A DNA stretch of 43,142 bases from Lutibacter sp. B2 (GTDB lineage: Bacteria; Bacillota; Clostridia; Peptostreptococcales; Thermotaleaceae), in NCBI GenBank assembly GCA_015686845.1, contig JADPRS010000030.1:1-43142 (forward strand). The letters run 5' to 3'. Position 1 is the stretch's first letter, and each line of letters opens with the position of its first letter. The position numbers and the translations under genes are program-made. A model generated the notes under the pieces. It made no database searches and was not told where the DNA came from. It saw only the letters and a program-made list of their open reading frames with translations. Below are positions 30,548 to 40,062 of the stretch, piece after piece.

Positions 30548-33297
30548 TTCAATATAATTTTATCATATTCTTCTTCTATTTTAAAATACTCAGCCATAAT
30601 TTCCTTTGCAACAGGGGCTATATATCCTCCATGTCCACCTTGAAAAGCTAGTGCAACTACTGCAATTTGTGGTTTCTCGATTGGTGCATAAGATGCAAAC
30701 CAAGCAAAATTGTCATAATCTTCCTTAAACCTATCCATCAGCTCATTCGTTACTTTTCCTTTTGTTATATCTTTTATTGCTTGGCGCATTGCTACGCCAT
30801 CATCATGATACTCTTCCTTATATTCATTTGTTTTTCTTTCAAGTAATTCCCTGTCAATATTAGGAGCAATCCATTTCAAATGCTTATTCAAATAAGCCAC
30901 TTCATCTTTTGGTTGAATTTTTCCTGACTTTTGTGCTGTTCCAGTTTTACCTGCAACCTTAATAGGAAAATTCATAAAAAGACGTCTCCCTGTCCCTTCT
31001 TCTCCCTGGGTTACGTTTGCCATTCCCTGTTTCACATAGGAAAGATTGACATCATTTTTTAAATCAAGTTTATTCTTTGAATCTTTCTTCATCATAATAG
31101 ACTGATTTTTTTCTCCAACTTTTCTAACGATACTAACTTTATTTTTATATCCTCCATTTGCTAATGTAGCAATATAATTTGTCATCTGTAAAGGCGTATA
31201 TGAATGTTCTCCTTGTCCAATAGCTAGATTAAATGTATCTCCTTTTGTCCATTTTGATTGATTAAAATAACTATATTTTATCATATCTGTTAAAGAAACT
31301 ACCTTATCTTCTTTCACATCAAGTTTCTCTATTCTTTTAATCAACGTTCCTCTACTTGGATTTTCCTTAATCCAACCTGCAATTTCGTGGATTTGATTTT
31401 CAATTTCTTCTTCGTTTTGTAGAATCTCGTCTTTAAAATATTCCTTTTGCTTTAATCTAAGTATTCTTATTAAAGAATTCTCAGTACTTTTCATTTTTCT
31501 TTTTGGATCTGGAACACCATATGCACTTTCTGAAATTTCAATTCCTGTACGTTGCCCCAATCCAAACATACTCGCATACTTTAATATTTTATCCACATTC
31601 ATATCTATATTCAATGGTTTATTTTTGTAATGATCCCAAGCAGTAGAAACATTATAAAAATAGTAATTACATGAAACCTCCAAAGCTTTAAAAAGATCTA
31701 CCCACCCATGCTTTCCGTGATAATCATTCCAAATCCAGCAACCATAGCTTTTCCCGCCTAACATTATATGTCCATTATCATATAACTTCTGAGAAGGATT
31801 CATTCCTCCTTCTAACGCTGCAAGTCCTGTAATCATTTTAAAAATAGACCCAGGTTGAACAGCGGTTTTTGTAGCAACATTAAAAAGGGGTAGGGGTGAT
31901 AATTGATCTCTTGGGTTTTCACCTTGCAATGTTTTCCAATCTTTCGATAAGATTCCTGTGGCAAATAGATTCGGATCAAAAGATGGATAATTTGCAAGAG
32001 CTAATACTTCACCTGTATTCACATCTAATACAACTACAGCGCCAGAAGTAGCATGAGGATATGCTTCGCTATATTTGTAATCTCCCCATTTACTTTTAAA
32101 AGTTCCACCTTTTTGTATTTGTTCTAATGCATGTTTTAATGAGTCTTCTGCAACTTTTTGTAGTTTGGTATCTATCGTTAAATAAATATTTTTTCCTTTC
32201 TTAGGCGCTTCTTGACGTAATGTATTAACTAATCTTCCATATACATCTACTTCAACATATTTTGCTCCATCTTTTCCCTTTAACTCATTCTCAAAAACAT
32301 GTTCTATTCCATCTTTACCAATCAAATCACTTTGCAAATAACCTAACTCTTTCGTATATTTTTCTATTTCTACATCAGATATTTTCCCTAAATAGCCAAT
32401 ACTATGGGATGCCAAATTATCATTAGGATAATATCGAATAGGTTCAACCTCAATATTAACACCAGGTAAATCCATATTATTCTCTTCTATCTCTGCAATT
32501 GTCTTTTCATTCACATTCATGGCTAATTTAACAGGTTGATATTGTCTATATCCTTGATCCTTTAATTCATTTCTTACAATCAATATTTTTCTTGTATTAT
32601 CATTGGAATAAGAATTAGGAATCTTAAATTTTTCTTTCAGAGCAAAAAAAGCTTCTCTTGCATCTAATTTCTTATCTAAAGAATACTTTTTTAAAAAATT
32701 TTCTTTTTTCATTTGTGGAATAAACTTCATAGTTTTCACTGAAATTGGTGGATAAATCTCATGTTCTTTTTGCATAATACTTTGTGCTTCAAAAACAGTT
32801 AATTTTGGATCAATTTCTAAATTTTTTCTTAGAGCATTAAATAATTTTTCGCCATTATTTATACGATCAACATCCACTCCTTCTAAAAAATATTTATTTT
32901 TATCAATCCAATCTTTTATCTCTTTGTCAAAAGTATAATAAAACTGTTCATTTTCTATTTCTATAGGTAAATTATCATTATATTTTTCTCCATTTTTTTG
33001 TAATATATTTAAAAGCTTTACGGATATACCATTGATTTTCTCATCAATCAATTCATTTTTCATGATTTGGACAGTAAAACTAGGCTTATTTACAGCAAGT
33101 GGTCGTCCATAACGATCTCTTATTTCTCCTCTTTGTGCCGTAATCGGAATTTTTTTTATTCTAATTTCATCGGCCTTTTTTTTATATTCATTTCCTTCTA
33201 TAATCGTTAATATAAATAATCTCATAAATAGAATCATAATAAACAATGTAAAAAATATCATCATTTGATTATGCCTATCTTTTAATTTTTCTAACAT
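30529..33297 (-). CDS. mrdA: penicillin-binding protein 2 (class B transpeptidase)
   Basis: PBP2 cross-links peptidoglycan in the elongation complex with RodA. The protein has an N-terminal anchor (about 13-33), the dimerisation domain with RGEIRDRYGRPLA (about 56-68), and the transpeptidase domain with SIFK (Ser-484, Lys-487), SCN (542-544) and KTG (784-786). Its 922 residues are well above the 630-720 of most PBP2. The extra length is in three places: helical material at about 145-245, a block at about 605-685 between the SxN and KTG motifs, and one at about 792-862 after KTG. It overlaps mreD by seven bases. Confidence 0.95.
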   Translation of the reverse strand: MLEKLKDRHNQMMIFFTLFIMILFMRLFILTIIEGNEYKKKADEIRIKKIPITAQRGEIRDRYGRPLAVNKPSFTVQIMKNELIDEKINGISVKLLNILQKNGEKYNDNLPIEIENEQFYYTFDKEIKDWIDKNKYFLEGVDVDRINNGEKLFNALRKNLEIDPKLTVFEAQSIMQKEHEIYPPISVKTMKFIPQMKKENFLKKYSLDKKLDAREAFFALKEKFKIPNSYSNDNTRKILIVRNELKDQGYRQYQPVKLAMNVNEKTIAEIEENNMDLPGVNIEVEPIRYYPNDNLASHSIGYLGKISDVEIEKYTKELGYLQSDLIGKDGIEHVFENELKGKDGAKYVEVDVYGRLVNTLRQEAPKKGKNIYLTIDTKLQKVAEDSLKHALEQIQKGGTFKSKWGDYKYSEAYPHATSGAVVVLDVNTGEVLALANYPSFDPNLFATGILSKDWKTLQGENPRDQLSPLPLFNVATKTAVQPGSIFKMITGLAALEGGMNPSQKLYDNGHIMLGGKSYGCWIWNDYHGKHGWVDLFKALEVSCNYYFYNVSTAWDHYKNKPLNIDMNVDKILKYASMFGLGQRTGIEISESAYGVPDPKRKMKSTENSLIRILRLKQKEYFKDEILQNEEEIENQIHEIAGWIKENPSRGTLIKRIEKLDVKEDKVVSLTDMIKYSYFNQSKWTKGDTFNLAIGQGEHSYTPLQMTNYIATLANGGYKNKVSIVRKVGEKNQSIMMKKDSKNKLDLKNDVNLSYVKQGMANVTQGEEGTGRRLFMNFPIKVAGKTGTAQKSGKIQPKDEVAYLNKHLKWIAPNIDRELLERKTNEYKEEYHDDGVAMRQAIKDITKGKVTNELMDRFKEDYDNFAWFASYAPIEKPQIAVVALAFQGGHGGYIAPVAKEIMAEYFKIEEEYDKIILKNTLVN

Positions 33298-33803
33298 TTT
33301 GATCCCCTTATTTTTTCTTTCATATATGATTTTCTAGTTAAATTATATATCCATCTATAAATAACTACTGAAACAATCCCATTATATATGGTTTCTGGAA
33401 GAACAATATTTTTAAACACTATTAAAAATTCAACTGGATTATTTGTCATATACATAACTGAATAATATGACACATGGTATATACTAGTTGATATTATGGC
33501 AAAAAACACTGGTGTAAGATAAGTATCTTTAAACAGTATCTTTTGAAAATTCCCTATATTATAGGCAATTAACATATAAATTAATGCATTTATACCTACA
33601 AACGATCCTACTAAAATATCTTGTAACAATCCAGTAATAAACCCAATCACAGCACCTTTTTTTTCTCCCCACAAAATAGAAAATACGATTACAATCAATA
33701 ATGCTGTATTTGGTAATACTCCTAATATCCTAAAATATTGAAAAATCGTAGATTGTAAAATAAAATTCACAATAATAATAGATAGAACAATATAAAATCT
33801 CAT
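33291..33803 (-). CDS. mreD: rod shape-determining protein MreD
   Basis: MreD is the small integral membrane member of the MreBCD elongation complex. The 170-residue product has about five membrane helices, the family IVFSILWGEKKGAVIGFITGL (residues 40-60) with the LLQDILVGSFVGINALIYM segment following. It lies between mreC and mrdA and overlaps the latter. Confidence 0.92.
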   Translation of the reverse strand: MRFYIVLSIIIVNFILQSTIFQYFRILGVLPNTALLIVIVFSILWGEKKGAVIGFITGLLQDILVGSFVGINALIYMLIAYNIGNFQKILFKDTYLTPVFFAIISTSIYHVSYYSVMYMTNNPVEFLIVFKNIVLPETIYNGIVSVVIYRWIYNLTRKSYMKEKIRGSKC

Positions 33804-33817
33804 ATGTATACCCCCTT

Positions 33818-34648
33818 TTACTTATACTCGTTGGGCATAATAATAAACACCTTATCTAACTTTTTAAAATCCACTGCTGGTTTTACTACAATCGTTTTTA
33901 ATAACTCATCTTCTTTTTTTATAACTTCTTTTATTTCTCCAATCAGTATACCTTTTGCATAATTACTTAATCCTGACGTAATCAATTTATCTCCAACTAA
34001 TACTTCTGCTTCTGGATCAATAAGCCCTGTTATTTCAGAATTTATACTACCCCTTACGATACCCATATATTGATTGTTTCGTAATACTTCAGAACTTACT
34101 GAACTTTTATTGTCTATAATACTAATAGCCTTAGACCAATGATTTCCTACTTCAAATACTTTTCCTATTAATCCTTGTCCATTCATCACAGTACTATCTT
34201 TTAAAACACCTTCTTTTTCTCCTGCATCTATTGTAAAAATATTAAACCAATTTCCCGGATTTTTTGCAACAACACTTGCTGCAATATATTTGTATTCGTT
34301 ATTAAATTTTTGGTAATTTAATATCTTGTATAAACTTCTTAGTTCATCTAATTCATCTCTCGTTAGCGATTCCTCTATACACCTTGTATTTAACTCTTCA
34401 ATTTGTTTTTGCAATTTTTTGTTTTCTTTTTCAATTCTTTTAAATGCAAATAATGATTCGGCAAACTCATTTACGCTTTTTCCACTTCTATAAAAAAATT
34501 TTTGCACTGGTAATGTTACTTTACTAACCATATTTTCAGAAGTAGACACCCTCGTTCTTCCTCCAGCTGAAATTCCTATCATGATAATGAGAATGATAGT
34601 AACTATTGTCACTATCATTCTCATCCCTTTTTTAAAAACTTTTCCCAC
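33818..34648 (-). CDS. mreC: rod shape-determining protein MreC
   Basis: MreC is the bitopic scaffold of the elongation complex. The 276-residue protein has one N-terminal membrane segment (about 9-28), a coiled coil (about 58-105) and a two-lobed beta-barrel core with NPGNWFNIFTIDAGEKEGV and GLIGKVFEVG, then GLSNYAKGILIGEI. The DNA of the membrane segment contains a perfect 14-base inverted repeat (listed separately). It sits 15 bases after mreB. Confidence 0.94.
   Translation of the reverse strand: MGKVFKKGMRMIVTIVTIILIIMIGISAGGRTRVSTSENMVSKVTLPVQKFFYRSGKSVNEFAESLFAFKRIEKENKKLQKQIEELNTRCIEESLTRDELDELRSLYKILNYQKFNNEYKYIAASVVAKNPGNWFNIFTIDAGEKEGVLKDSTVMNGQGLIGKVFEVGNHWSKAISIIDNKSSVSSEVLRNNQYMGIVRGSINSEITGLIDPEAEVLVGDKLITSGLSNYAKGILIGEIKEVIKKEDELLKTIVVKPAVDFKKLDKVFIIMPNEYK
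34587..34624. repeat. perfect inverted repeat inside the start of mreC
   Basis: ATGAGAATGATAGT (34587-34600) and ACTATCATTCTCAT (34611-34624) are perfect inverted copies around a ten-base loop, within codons 9-21 of mreC. It would make a stable hairpin in the mRNA about 25 bases after the start codon. Confidence 0.7.
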
Positions 34649-34663
34649 TACGCATCACCACTT

Positions 34664-35698
34664 TTATCTTAATCTTTTAGTATTAATTAATACTTTCTTT
34701 AAAATTTCAATTTCTTCTACAGCCTTACCCGTACCCAATGCAACACAGTCTAAAGCTTCTTCTGCAATATGAACAGGCATTCCTGTTTCCTTTATAACCA
34801 ATTTATCCAAACCACCTAATAGTGCACCTCCACCCGTTAGCATGATGCCTTGTTCCATAATATCGGCCGCTAATTCTGGTGGTGTTTTTTCTAATGTATA
34901 TTTTATTGCTTCAATAATAGAATTGATTGGCTCACGCAATGCTTCCAATATTTCAGTAGATGTAATTGTCAATGTTTTCGGTAACCCAGAAACTAAATCT
35001 CTTCCCCTTATAGCCAACTTCTCTTCTTTCATCTTAGGATACGCCGAACCAATCTTAATCTTAATGTCTTCTGCTGTTCTTTCACCAATCATAAGACTGT
35101 GTTCTTTCTTTACATATTGAACGATAGATTCATCTAATCCGTCTCCACCTATTCTAACTGATTTACTTGTAACAATTCCGCCTAATGATATAACTGCGAT
35201 CTCTGTTGTTCCTCCACCAATATCTACGACCATACTTCCAGTAGGCTCTTCAACAGGTAATCCAGCTCCAATAGCTGCAGCCATTGGTTCTTCAATAAGA
35301 TAAGCTTCTTTAGCACCAGCTTGCATTGCTGCTTCCTCTACAGATCTTCTTTCTACTTCTGTTACGCCTGAAGGTACTCCTACTACAACACGAGGTGCAG
35401 AAAATAAAGATTTTTTTGGATAAGCCCTTTTTATAAAGTATTTTAACATATTTTGTGTAATATCAAAATCAGCAATAACACCATCTTTCATTGGCCTAAT
35501 GGCAACAATATTTCCCGGCGTTCTTCCAATCATTTTTTTTGCTTCTTCTCCTACTGCAAGAACTTCTCTCGTATCTTGTTGTATAGCAACAACAGAAGGT
35601 TCCCTAACTACAATACCTTGTCCTCTTACATATACTAGTGTATTTGCTGTTCCTAAATCGATGCCCATATCCTTCGAAAAAAAGTTGAATATTCCCAT
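34664..35698 (-). CDS. mreB: rod shape-determining actin-like protein MreB
   Basis: MreB filaments guide side-wall synthesis. The 344-residue protein starts [22 protein letters not shown], has the phosphate-1 loop DLGTANT (about 13-19), the phosphate-2 loop [11 protein letters not shown] (about 165-175) and [21 protein letters not shown] near 290. AAGGGG lies before the ATG. It heads the mreBCD-mrdA run and follows radC by 27 bases. Confidence 0.98.
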   Translation of the reverse strand: MGIFNFFSKDMGIDLGTANTLVYVRGQGIVVREPSVVAIQQDTREVLAVGEEAKKMIGRTPGNIVAIRPMKDGVIADFDITQNMLKYFIKRAYPKKSLFSAPRVVVGVPSGVTEVERRSVEEAAMQAGAKEAYLIEEPMAAAIGAGLPVEEPTGSMVVDIGGGTTEIAVISLGGIVTSKSVRIGGDGLDESIVQYVKKEHSLMIGERTAEDIKIKIGSAYPKMKEEKLAIRGRDLVSGLPKTLTITSTEILEALREPINSIIEAIKYTLEKTPPELAADIMEQGIMLTGGGALLGGLDKLVIKETGMPVHIAEEALDCVALGTGKAVEEIEILKKVLINTKRLR

Positions 35699-35725
35699 TT
35701 ATACTGCCCCTTCCTGATAATTGCT

Positions 35726-36421
35726 CTATATTATAGATTTTTCTTTAAGACTCACATAAATTCCATCACCAATAATAATATGATCTAGAATTTCAATTCC
35801 TATTATTTTTCCAGCTTCTATTAATCTTTTAGTAATTTTTATATCTTCTGTACTTGGATTAGGATTACCACTTGGATGATTGTGTAATAAAATAATAGAT
35901 GAAGCACTTTTCTTAATAGCAAACTTAAACACTTCTCGTGGATGTACCAAGGAACTGTTTAGTGTTCCAATCGAAATAACTTCGTTTCCTATTATTTCAT
36001 TTTTTGTATTTAATAGGGCGATTTTAAAGTGTTCCTTTTGATAATATCTCATCTCCTCCATAAATACATTTGAAATATCTCTAGGAGAATTAATATTCAT
36101 CCTTGCCCTATTACTACTCCTAGATAATCTCTTACCAAGTTCAATAGCAGCTATTATTTGACATGCCTTCGATGGTCCAATTCCTTTGAAATTACTTAAT
36201 TCTTGTACTGTACAATTTTCCAAATACAATAATCCAGTTCCACTTTGCGATAGTATATTAGATGCCAAATCAATGGCAGACATCTGCTTAATACCAGTCC
36301 TTATTAAAATCGCTAACAATTCAGCATTAGACAAAGTCCTTACGCCTAAATCCATAAGTTTTTCTCTTGGACGCTCGCTTTTAGACATTTCTTTTATGGA
36401 AAGATGATACATATTACTCAT
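35726..36421 (-). CDS. radC: RadC family protein (JAMM/MPN domain)
   Basis: RadC is a conserved putative metalloprotease-fold protein of unsettled function, once linked to repair. The 231-residue product has the helix-hairpin-helix region (NFKGIGPSKACQIIAAIELG, about 75-94) and the JAMM metal motif in LLHNHPSGNPNPSTED (about 180-195), with the upstream Glu/His in VHPREVFK. AGGTG lies nine bases before the ATG. The radC-mreBCD order is common in Firmicutes. Confidence 0.95.
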   Translation of the reverse strand: MSNMYHLSIKEMSKSERPREKLMDLGVRTLSNAELLAILIRTGIKQMSAIDLASNILSQSGTGLLYLENCTVQELSNFKGIGPSKACQIIAAIELGKRLSRSSNRARMNINSPRDISNVFMEEMRYYQKEHFKIALLNTKNEIIGNEVISIGTLNSSLVHPREVFKFAIKKSASSIILLHNHPSGNPNPSTEDIKITKRLIEAGKIIGIEILDHIIIGDGIYVSLKEKSII

Positions 36422-36486
36422 ATAAATTTCACCTGTCTATTATAATTTATTATGAGCCTCTAAAGTAGTTATTGTATTAAATTTCA

Positions 36487-37065
36487 TCAGAATAAATCAA
36501 TATCAAAATATTTTTTCAAGTTATTTTGTAACTTTGATATAGGTAATCCTACAACATTGAAATAATCTCCTTCAATCCATTCTACAATAGCAGCACCTTT
36601 TCCTTGCACTGCATAGGCTCCCGCCTTATCCCACACTTCTCCAGTATTAATATATTTTTTGATCATCTCATCATCTAGCGCTTTCATTTTCACTTTGGTT
36701 TTTTCATAACATACAATTTTTTTATTTGTACTTAATTGAATAATTGAAAAACCAGTAATTACAAAATGAATATTATTTTGAAGTGCTTTTAACATCTTAA
36801 AAGCATCTTCATAATTTTTTGGTTTTCCCAGAACTTCATCTTTTACCACAATTGTATCTGCCGCAATTATTATATCTTCATAATTGCATTTATTAGCTAC
36901 ATCTATTGCTTTTTGAAATGCCAGTGACATTGCAATTTGTTCTGGCATTTCCCTGTCATCCATCTTTTCTTCAATCTCTGACCCTTTAACCTTAAAAGGA
37001 ATCTCAAAATTATTAAGGATCTCTTTTCTTCTTGGTGATGTTGATGCCAAAATAATATTATACAA
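36487..37065 (-). CDS. maf: Maf-family nucleoside triphosphate pyrophosphatase
   Basis: Maf proteins hydrolyse non-canonical or pyrimidine nucleoside triphosphates and affect division. The 192-residue product starts YNIILASTSPRRKEIL, the Maf signature, with DTIVVKDEVLGKP (about 69-81) and WDKAGAYAVQGKGA (about 145). The start codon is TTG, preceded by AGGTGAAG. It follows the DUF4321 gene by eight bases. Confidence 0.95.
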   Translation of the reverse strand: MYNIILASTSPRRKEILNNFEIPFKVKGSEIEEKMDDREMPEQIAMSLAFQKAIDVANKCNYEDIIIAADTIVVKDEVLGKPKNYEDAFKMLKALQNNIHFVITGFSIIQLSTNKKIVCYEKTKVKMKALDDEMIKKYINTGEVWDKAGAYAVQGKGAAIVEWIEGDYFNVVGLPISKLQNNLKKYFDIDLF

Positions 37066-37073
37066 AACTTCAC

Positions 37074-37322
37074 CTACAATCTAGTAAAAATAAATATAGC
37101 TATAATCATTCCTATAGCACTAGCTAAATTTAAAAACAGTTTGAATCCTAGTGTAAGATTTAAGACAATAAGATTTATACTTACAGGTTCAAAGCCCACA
37201 GTCTTACTATACCCTAGAATTCCTAAACTATCTTTAAATATATCGCCTATGAGTCCTCCAATAACTGTTCCTACTACTAAAAGTAATAACAACAACCAAT
37301 GGTTACGATTACTATTTCTCAT
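37074..37322 (-). CDS. DUF4321 small membrane protein
   Basis: The 82-residue product is a small protein with two membrane segments (about 10-30 and 55-80) and the short polar stretch GDIFKDSLGILGYSKTVGF between them, the pattern of clostridial DUF4321. ATG 37322 follows GGAGGGCTT; an upstream start at 37340 would overlap the previous gene. Function unknown; always next to maf in this neighbourhood. Confidence 0.85.
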   Translation of the reverse strand: MRNSNRNHWLLLLLLVVGTVIGGLIGDIFKDSLGILGYSKTVGFEPVSINLIVLNLTLGFKLFLNLASAIGMIIAIFIFTRL

Positions 37323-37332
37323 ATAAGCCCTC

Positions 37333-37878
37333 CTAAACATCTCTCATTTTATCTCTACCATTAACACATGGTTCATTAGATACAATCTTTTTTAGATGCT
37401 TCGATACATATTGAGCTGCTAGTCCTACAAAATATCCAGTAAATATACTCATAAGCATCATCATAGGTAGATATATAAAAATTAACCAGTTATGTATGAT
37501 ACCACTTGCAACAAATAATTGTGCAATATTGTGAGATAATGCTCCATAAATACTTACTCCTATCAAGCTAAAATATTTAGATAAGAAACGATATACACAC
37601 CACATAACAATAATACTACATGTAGCACCTGCTAAGCTATAGAAAAAACCTGTTACAGAACCTGTTCCAAGCATAGCTACGCTACATCTTAATATTGCAA
37701 TAACCAATGCATTTTTCATTCCAAATACTACCAGCGTCACTAAATTCACAATATTTGCCAACCCCATTTTAGCTCCAGGAATACCTACAAATGGACTTGG
37801 AATATATGATTCAATTATTTGAAGTACAATTCCTATGGATGTAATAAGTGATAAATACATTATTTTCTTTGTTTTCAT
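37333..37878 (-). CDS. Gx transporter / heptaprenyl diphosphate synthase component I family protein
   Basis: This 181-residue membrane protein has five to six hydrophobic segments and the family motif PSPFVGIPGAKMGLANIVNL (residues 27-46). It is annotated in the family as heptaprenyl diphosphate synthase component I, but the sequence looks like a small membrane substrate-binding protein of ECF type. It lies 16 bases after the NusG-domain gene, and this pair recurs next to rnf genes. Substrate unknown. Confidence 0.88.
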   Translation of the reverse strand: MKTKKIMYLSLITSIGIVLQIIESYIPSPFVGIPGAKMGLANIVNLVTLVVFGMKNALVIAILRCSVAMLGTGSVTGFFYSLAGATCSIIVMWCVYRFLSKYFSLIGVSIYGALSHNIAQLFVASGIIHNWLIFIYLPMMMLMSIFTGYFVGLAAQYVSKHLKKIVSNEPCVNGRDKMRDV

Positions 37879-37893
37879 ACTATAATCCTCTTC

Positions 37894-38268
37894 CTAATAA
37901 CTAAGAACATCTATATTAGATTTATTAGATACCAATTTTACAGACACTCTATTTGGAATACATACTATCACTTGATTTGCTTTAGAAATAGTACCCATTT
38001 GTATACAAAGATGATTTTTGCAAGTTGATTCATACATTGAAACCTTTTCTCCTTCAACTTTGACTAGATTATGTCCATATTTAGTATCTACTGGAATGAG
38101 TTTAGTTTTAGTTCCATCATCTATAGATAATTTTTTATACTCTTCTCCATCTATTTCAATTATTAAATATAAATGATCAGAATTAGAAGTAATCTTTGTA
38201 GTCCACATCATACCTATTACTGAACATAATACAATTACCACTATTAATAGTTTATCCCATTTTGTCAT
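37894..38268 (-). CDS. NusG domain II-containing protein
   Basis: The 124-residue protein has an N-terminal membrane anchor (about 5-26) and an exported NusG-domain-II fold with the disulfide- or metal-like motif STCKNHLCIQMGTISKANQ (about 85-103) and VIVCIPNRVSV, typical of the family associated with redox and cofactor genes. ATG 38268 is preferred over a TTG at 38277. It heads the unit behind a SigA promoter. Confidence 0.88.
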   Translation of the reverse strand: MTKWDKLLIVVIVLCSVIGMMWTTKITSNSDHLYLIIEIDGEEYKKLSIDDGTKTKLIPVDTKYGHNLVKVEGEKVSMYESTCKNHLCIQMGTISKANQVIVCIPNRVSVKLVSNKSNIDVLSY

Positions 38269-38365
38269 ATATACCAACTCTTTATATATTTATATATTTT
38301 TTCCAACTCACATCAAATCATACCTATCAATTAGACTTATTTCTGTATATTTTTTCATACAATTT

Positions 38366-38394
38366 AGTTTAACATTTTGCTATAATCATGACAA
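38366..38394 (-). promoter_or_regulatory. SigA promoter of the NusG-domain/maf/mre unit
   Basis: TTGTCA (38394-38389) and TAAACT (38371-38366) are separated by 17 bases and lie about 90 bases upstream of the first gene, after the rnfB terminator. Confidence 0.6.
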
Positions 38395-38421
38395 GTAGTA
38401 AATTGATATTATCTATTGGTA

Positions 38422-38460
38422 AATAATAAGAACATACTCAATGAGTATGCTCTTATTATT
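38422..38460 (-). terminator. terminator after rnfB
   Basis: AATAATAAGA plus ACATACTC (38422-38440) can pair with GAGTATGC plus TCTTATTATT (to 38460) with one mismatch, around a three-base loop. It follows the rnfB stop codon directly. Confidence 0.7.
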
Positions 38461-38463
38461 TTT

Positions 38464-39447
38464 TTATTTCATTTCAATTACTTTCTTTGGACATTTTGCT
38501 ACACAAGCTCCACATCCAATACATTTATCTTCTAATACTTTATGAGGCTGTTTTAATTCACCCTCAATTGCATCAACGGGACATTGTTTTTTACAAATCG
38601 TACATCCGATGCAATTTTCCTCATCAATCGTAGCTTTTTTTCTATTTTCAAAATTAGCATAAATAGCTTTTGTTGGACATTTTTCTGCACAAAGCATACA
38701 ATTTGTACACTTATCATAATCAATTTTTGCAAGATTATTCTCAAATGTGATGGCACCAAAGGGACAGGCCTTTACACAAATTTGACATCCGATACATCCA
38801 ACAGAACAATTATCTTTTACACCTTTTCCACGCTCTTTATTATTGCAATCGATTACTACATCTTGCTCATATGGTACAATATCTATTACATTCTTAGGAC
38901 AAGCTTCAACACATTTTCCACAAGATGTACATTTTTCAGGTATTATTCTTGCAATACCTTCATCTGTTATTTCAATGGCATCAAATGGACACACATTTAC
39001 ACAAGTTCCAAGACCTAAACATCCATATTGACAACCTTTACTTCCTCCAGCAAGCATAGCCGCTGCTTTACAATCTTGTATTCCAATATATTCAAATTTT
39101 TCTTTACAATTTGAATGCGTCCCATTACAGATCACTCTGGCTACCTTTTTCACACCTTCTCCTGCTGAGACACCCATTATTTCAGCAATTTTATTTGCAC
39201 ATTCAGCTCCTCCAACAGGACATCCGTTTACAGGTGCCTTTCCGTCTACAACAGCATTAGCAAATCCACCACAACCTGGGAATCCACATCCTCCACAGTT
39301 TGCACCTGGAAGTGCTTCACTAATAGCAGTCACTCTTGGATCAACTTCAACAGCAAACTTCTGAGAAGCATAGGCTAAGCCTGCACCAAAAAGTAATCCC
39401 ATTCCTCCTAAACTCACAACAGGGACTATAATCGTTGACATATCCAT
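38464..39447 (-). CDS. rnfB: Rnf complex iron-sulfur subunit RnfB
   Basis: RnfB takes electrons from ferredoxin for the Rnf ion pump. The 327-residue protein has an N-terminal membrane helix (about 5-28), the CGGCGFPGC...CP cluster (Cys-51, 54, 59, 76) and six further Cys-rich blocks of the ferredoxin type ending in CP, at about 130-150, 170-185, 215-230, 240-255, 270-285 and 300-320. This extended C-terminus is the clostridial form, longer than the proteobacterial one. Last gene of the operon. Confidence 0.95.
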   Translation of the reverse strand: MDMSTIIVPVVSLGGMGLLFGAGLAYASQKFAVEVDPRVTAISEALPGANCGGCGFPGCGGFANAVVDGKAPVNGCPVGGAECANKIAEIMGVSAGEGVKKVARVICNGTHSNCKEKFEYIGIQDCKAAAMLAGGSKGCQYGCLGLGTCVNVCPFDAIEITDEGIARIIPEKCTSCGKCVEACPKNVIDIVPYEQDVVIDCNNKERGKGVKDNCSVGCIGCQICVKACPFGAITFENNLAKIDYDKCTNCMLCAEKCPTKAIYANFENRKKATIDEENCIGCTICKKQCPVDAIEGELKQPHKVLEDKCIGCGACVAKCPKKVIEMK

Positions 39448-39465
39448 ATCCTTTCCCCCTCCTCT

Positions 39466-40047
39466 TTACACAAGTCCTGCAAATCCTAAAAATGCAATAG
39501 ACATTAAACTTGCTGTAATTAACGCAATTGGAAATCCTTTAAATAATTCTGGTACATCAGAAATCTCAAGTTTTTCTCTAATCCCCGCAAATAACACAAT
39601 AGCTAAAGAAAAACCAATAGATGCTCCAATAGCATGCGTAATCGTTTGAATTAAATTATATTCAAATTGAATATTTAATAGAGCCAAACCTAATACTGCA
39701 CAGTTTGTTGTAATTAAAGGCAAATATACGCCTAATGCTTGATAAAGAGTTGGACTTACCTTTTGAATAACCATCTCTACAAACTGAACAAGTGCAGCAA
39801 TAACTAAAATAAACGCTATTGTTTGTAAGTACCCTAATCCCCAAGGGTCTAATATATAATGTTGAACCATATACGTAATAATAGATGCTACTGTCATAAC
39901 AAACGTAACAGCCATACCCATACCTGTAGCTGTTTCAACCTGTTTTGATACGCCTAAGAATGGACATATTCCTAAGAATCTAGATAATACAAAGTTGTTT
40001 ACCAGTATACTACTTACTAGTATCACAAATAATCCTTTTATTTCCAT
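39466..40047 (-). CDS. rnfA: Rnf complex membrane subunit RnfA
   Basis: RnfA is one of two related membrane subunits that form the ion path and bind a cluster between them. The 193-residue protein has six membrane helices and the motif [20 protein letters not shown] (residues 14-33) with the conserved Cys-27 region, then [11 protein letters not shown] (about 113). It lies 15 bases after rnfE. Confidence 0.95.
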   Translation of the reverse strand: MEIKGLFVILVSSILVNNFVLSRFLGICPFLGVSKQVETATGMGMAVTFVMTVASIITYMVQHYILDPWGLGYLQTIAFILVIAALVQFVEMVIQKVSPTLYQALGVYLPLITTNCAVLGLALLNIQFEYNLIQTITHAIGASIGFSLAIVLFAGIREKLEISDVPELFKGFPIALITASLMSIAFLGFAGLV

Positions 40048-40062
40048 TTATTTTTCCCTCCC

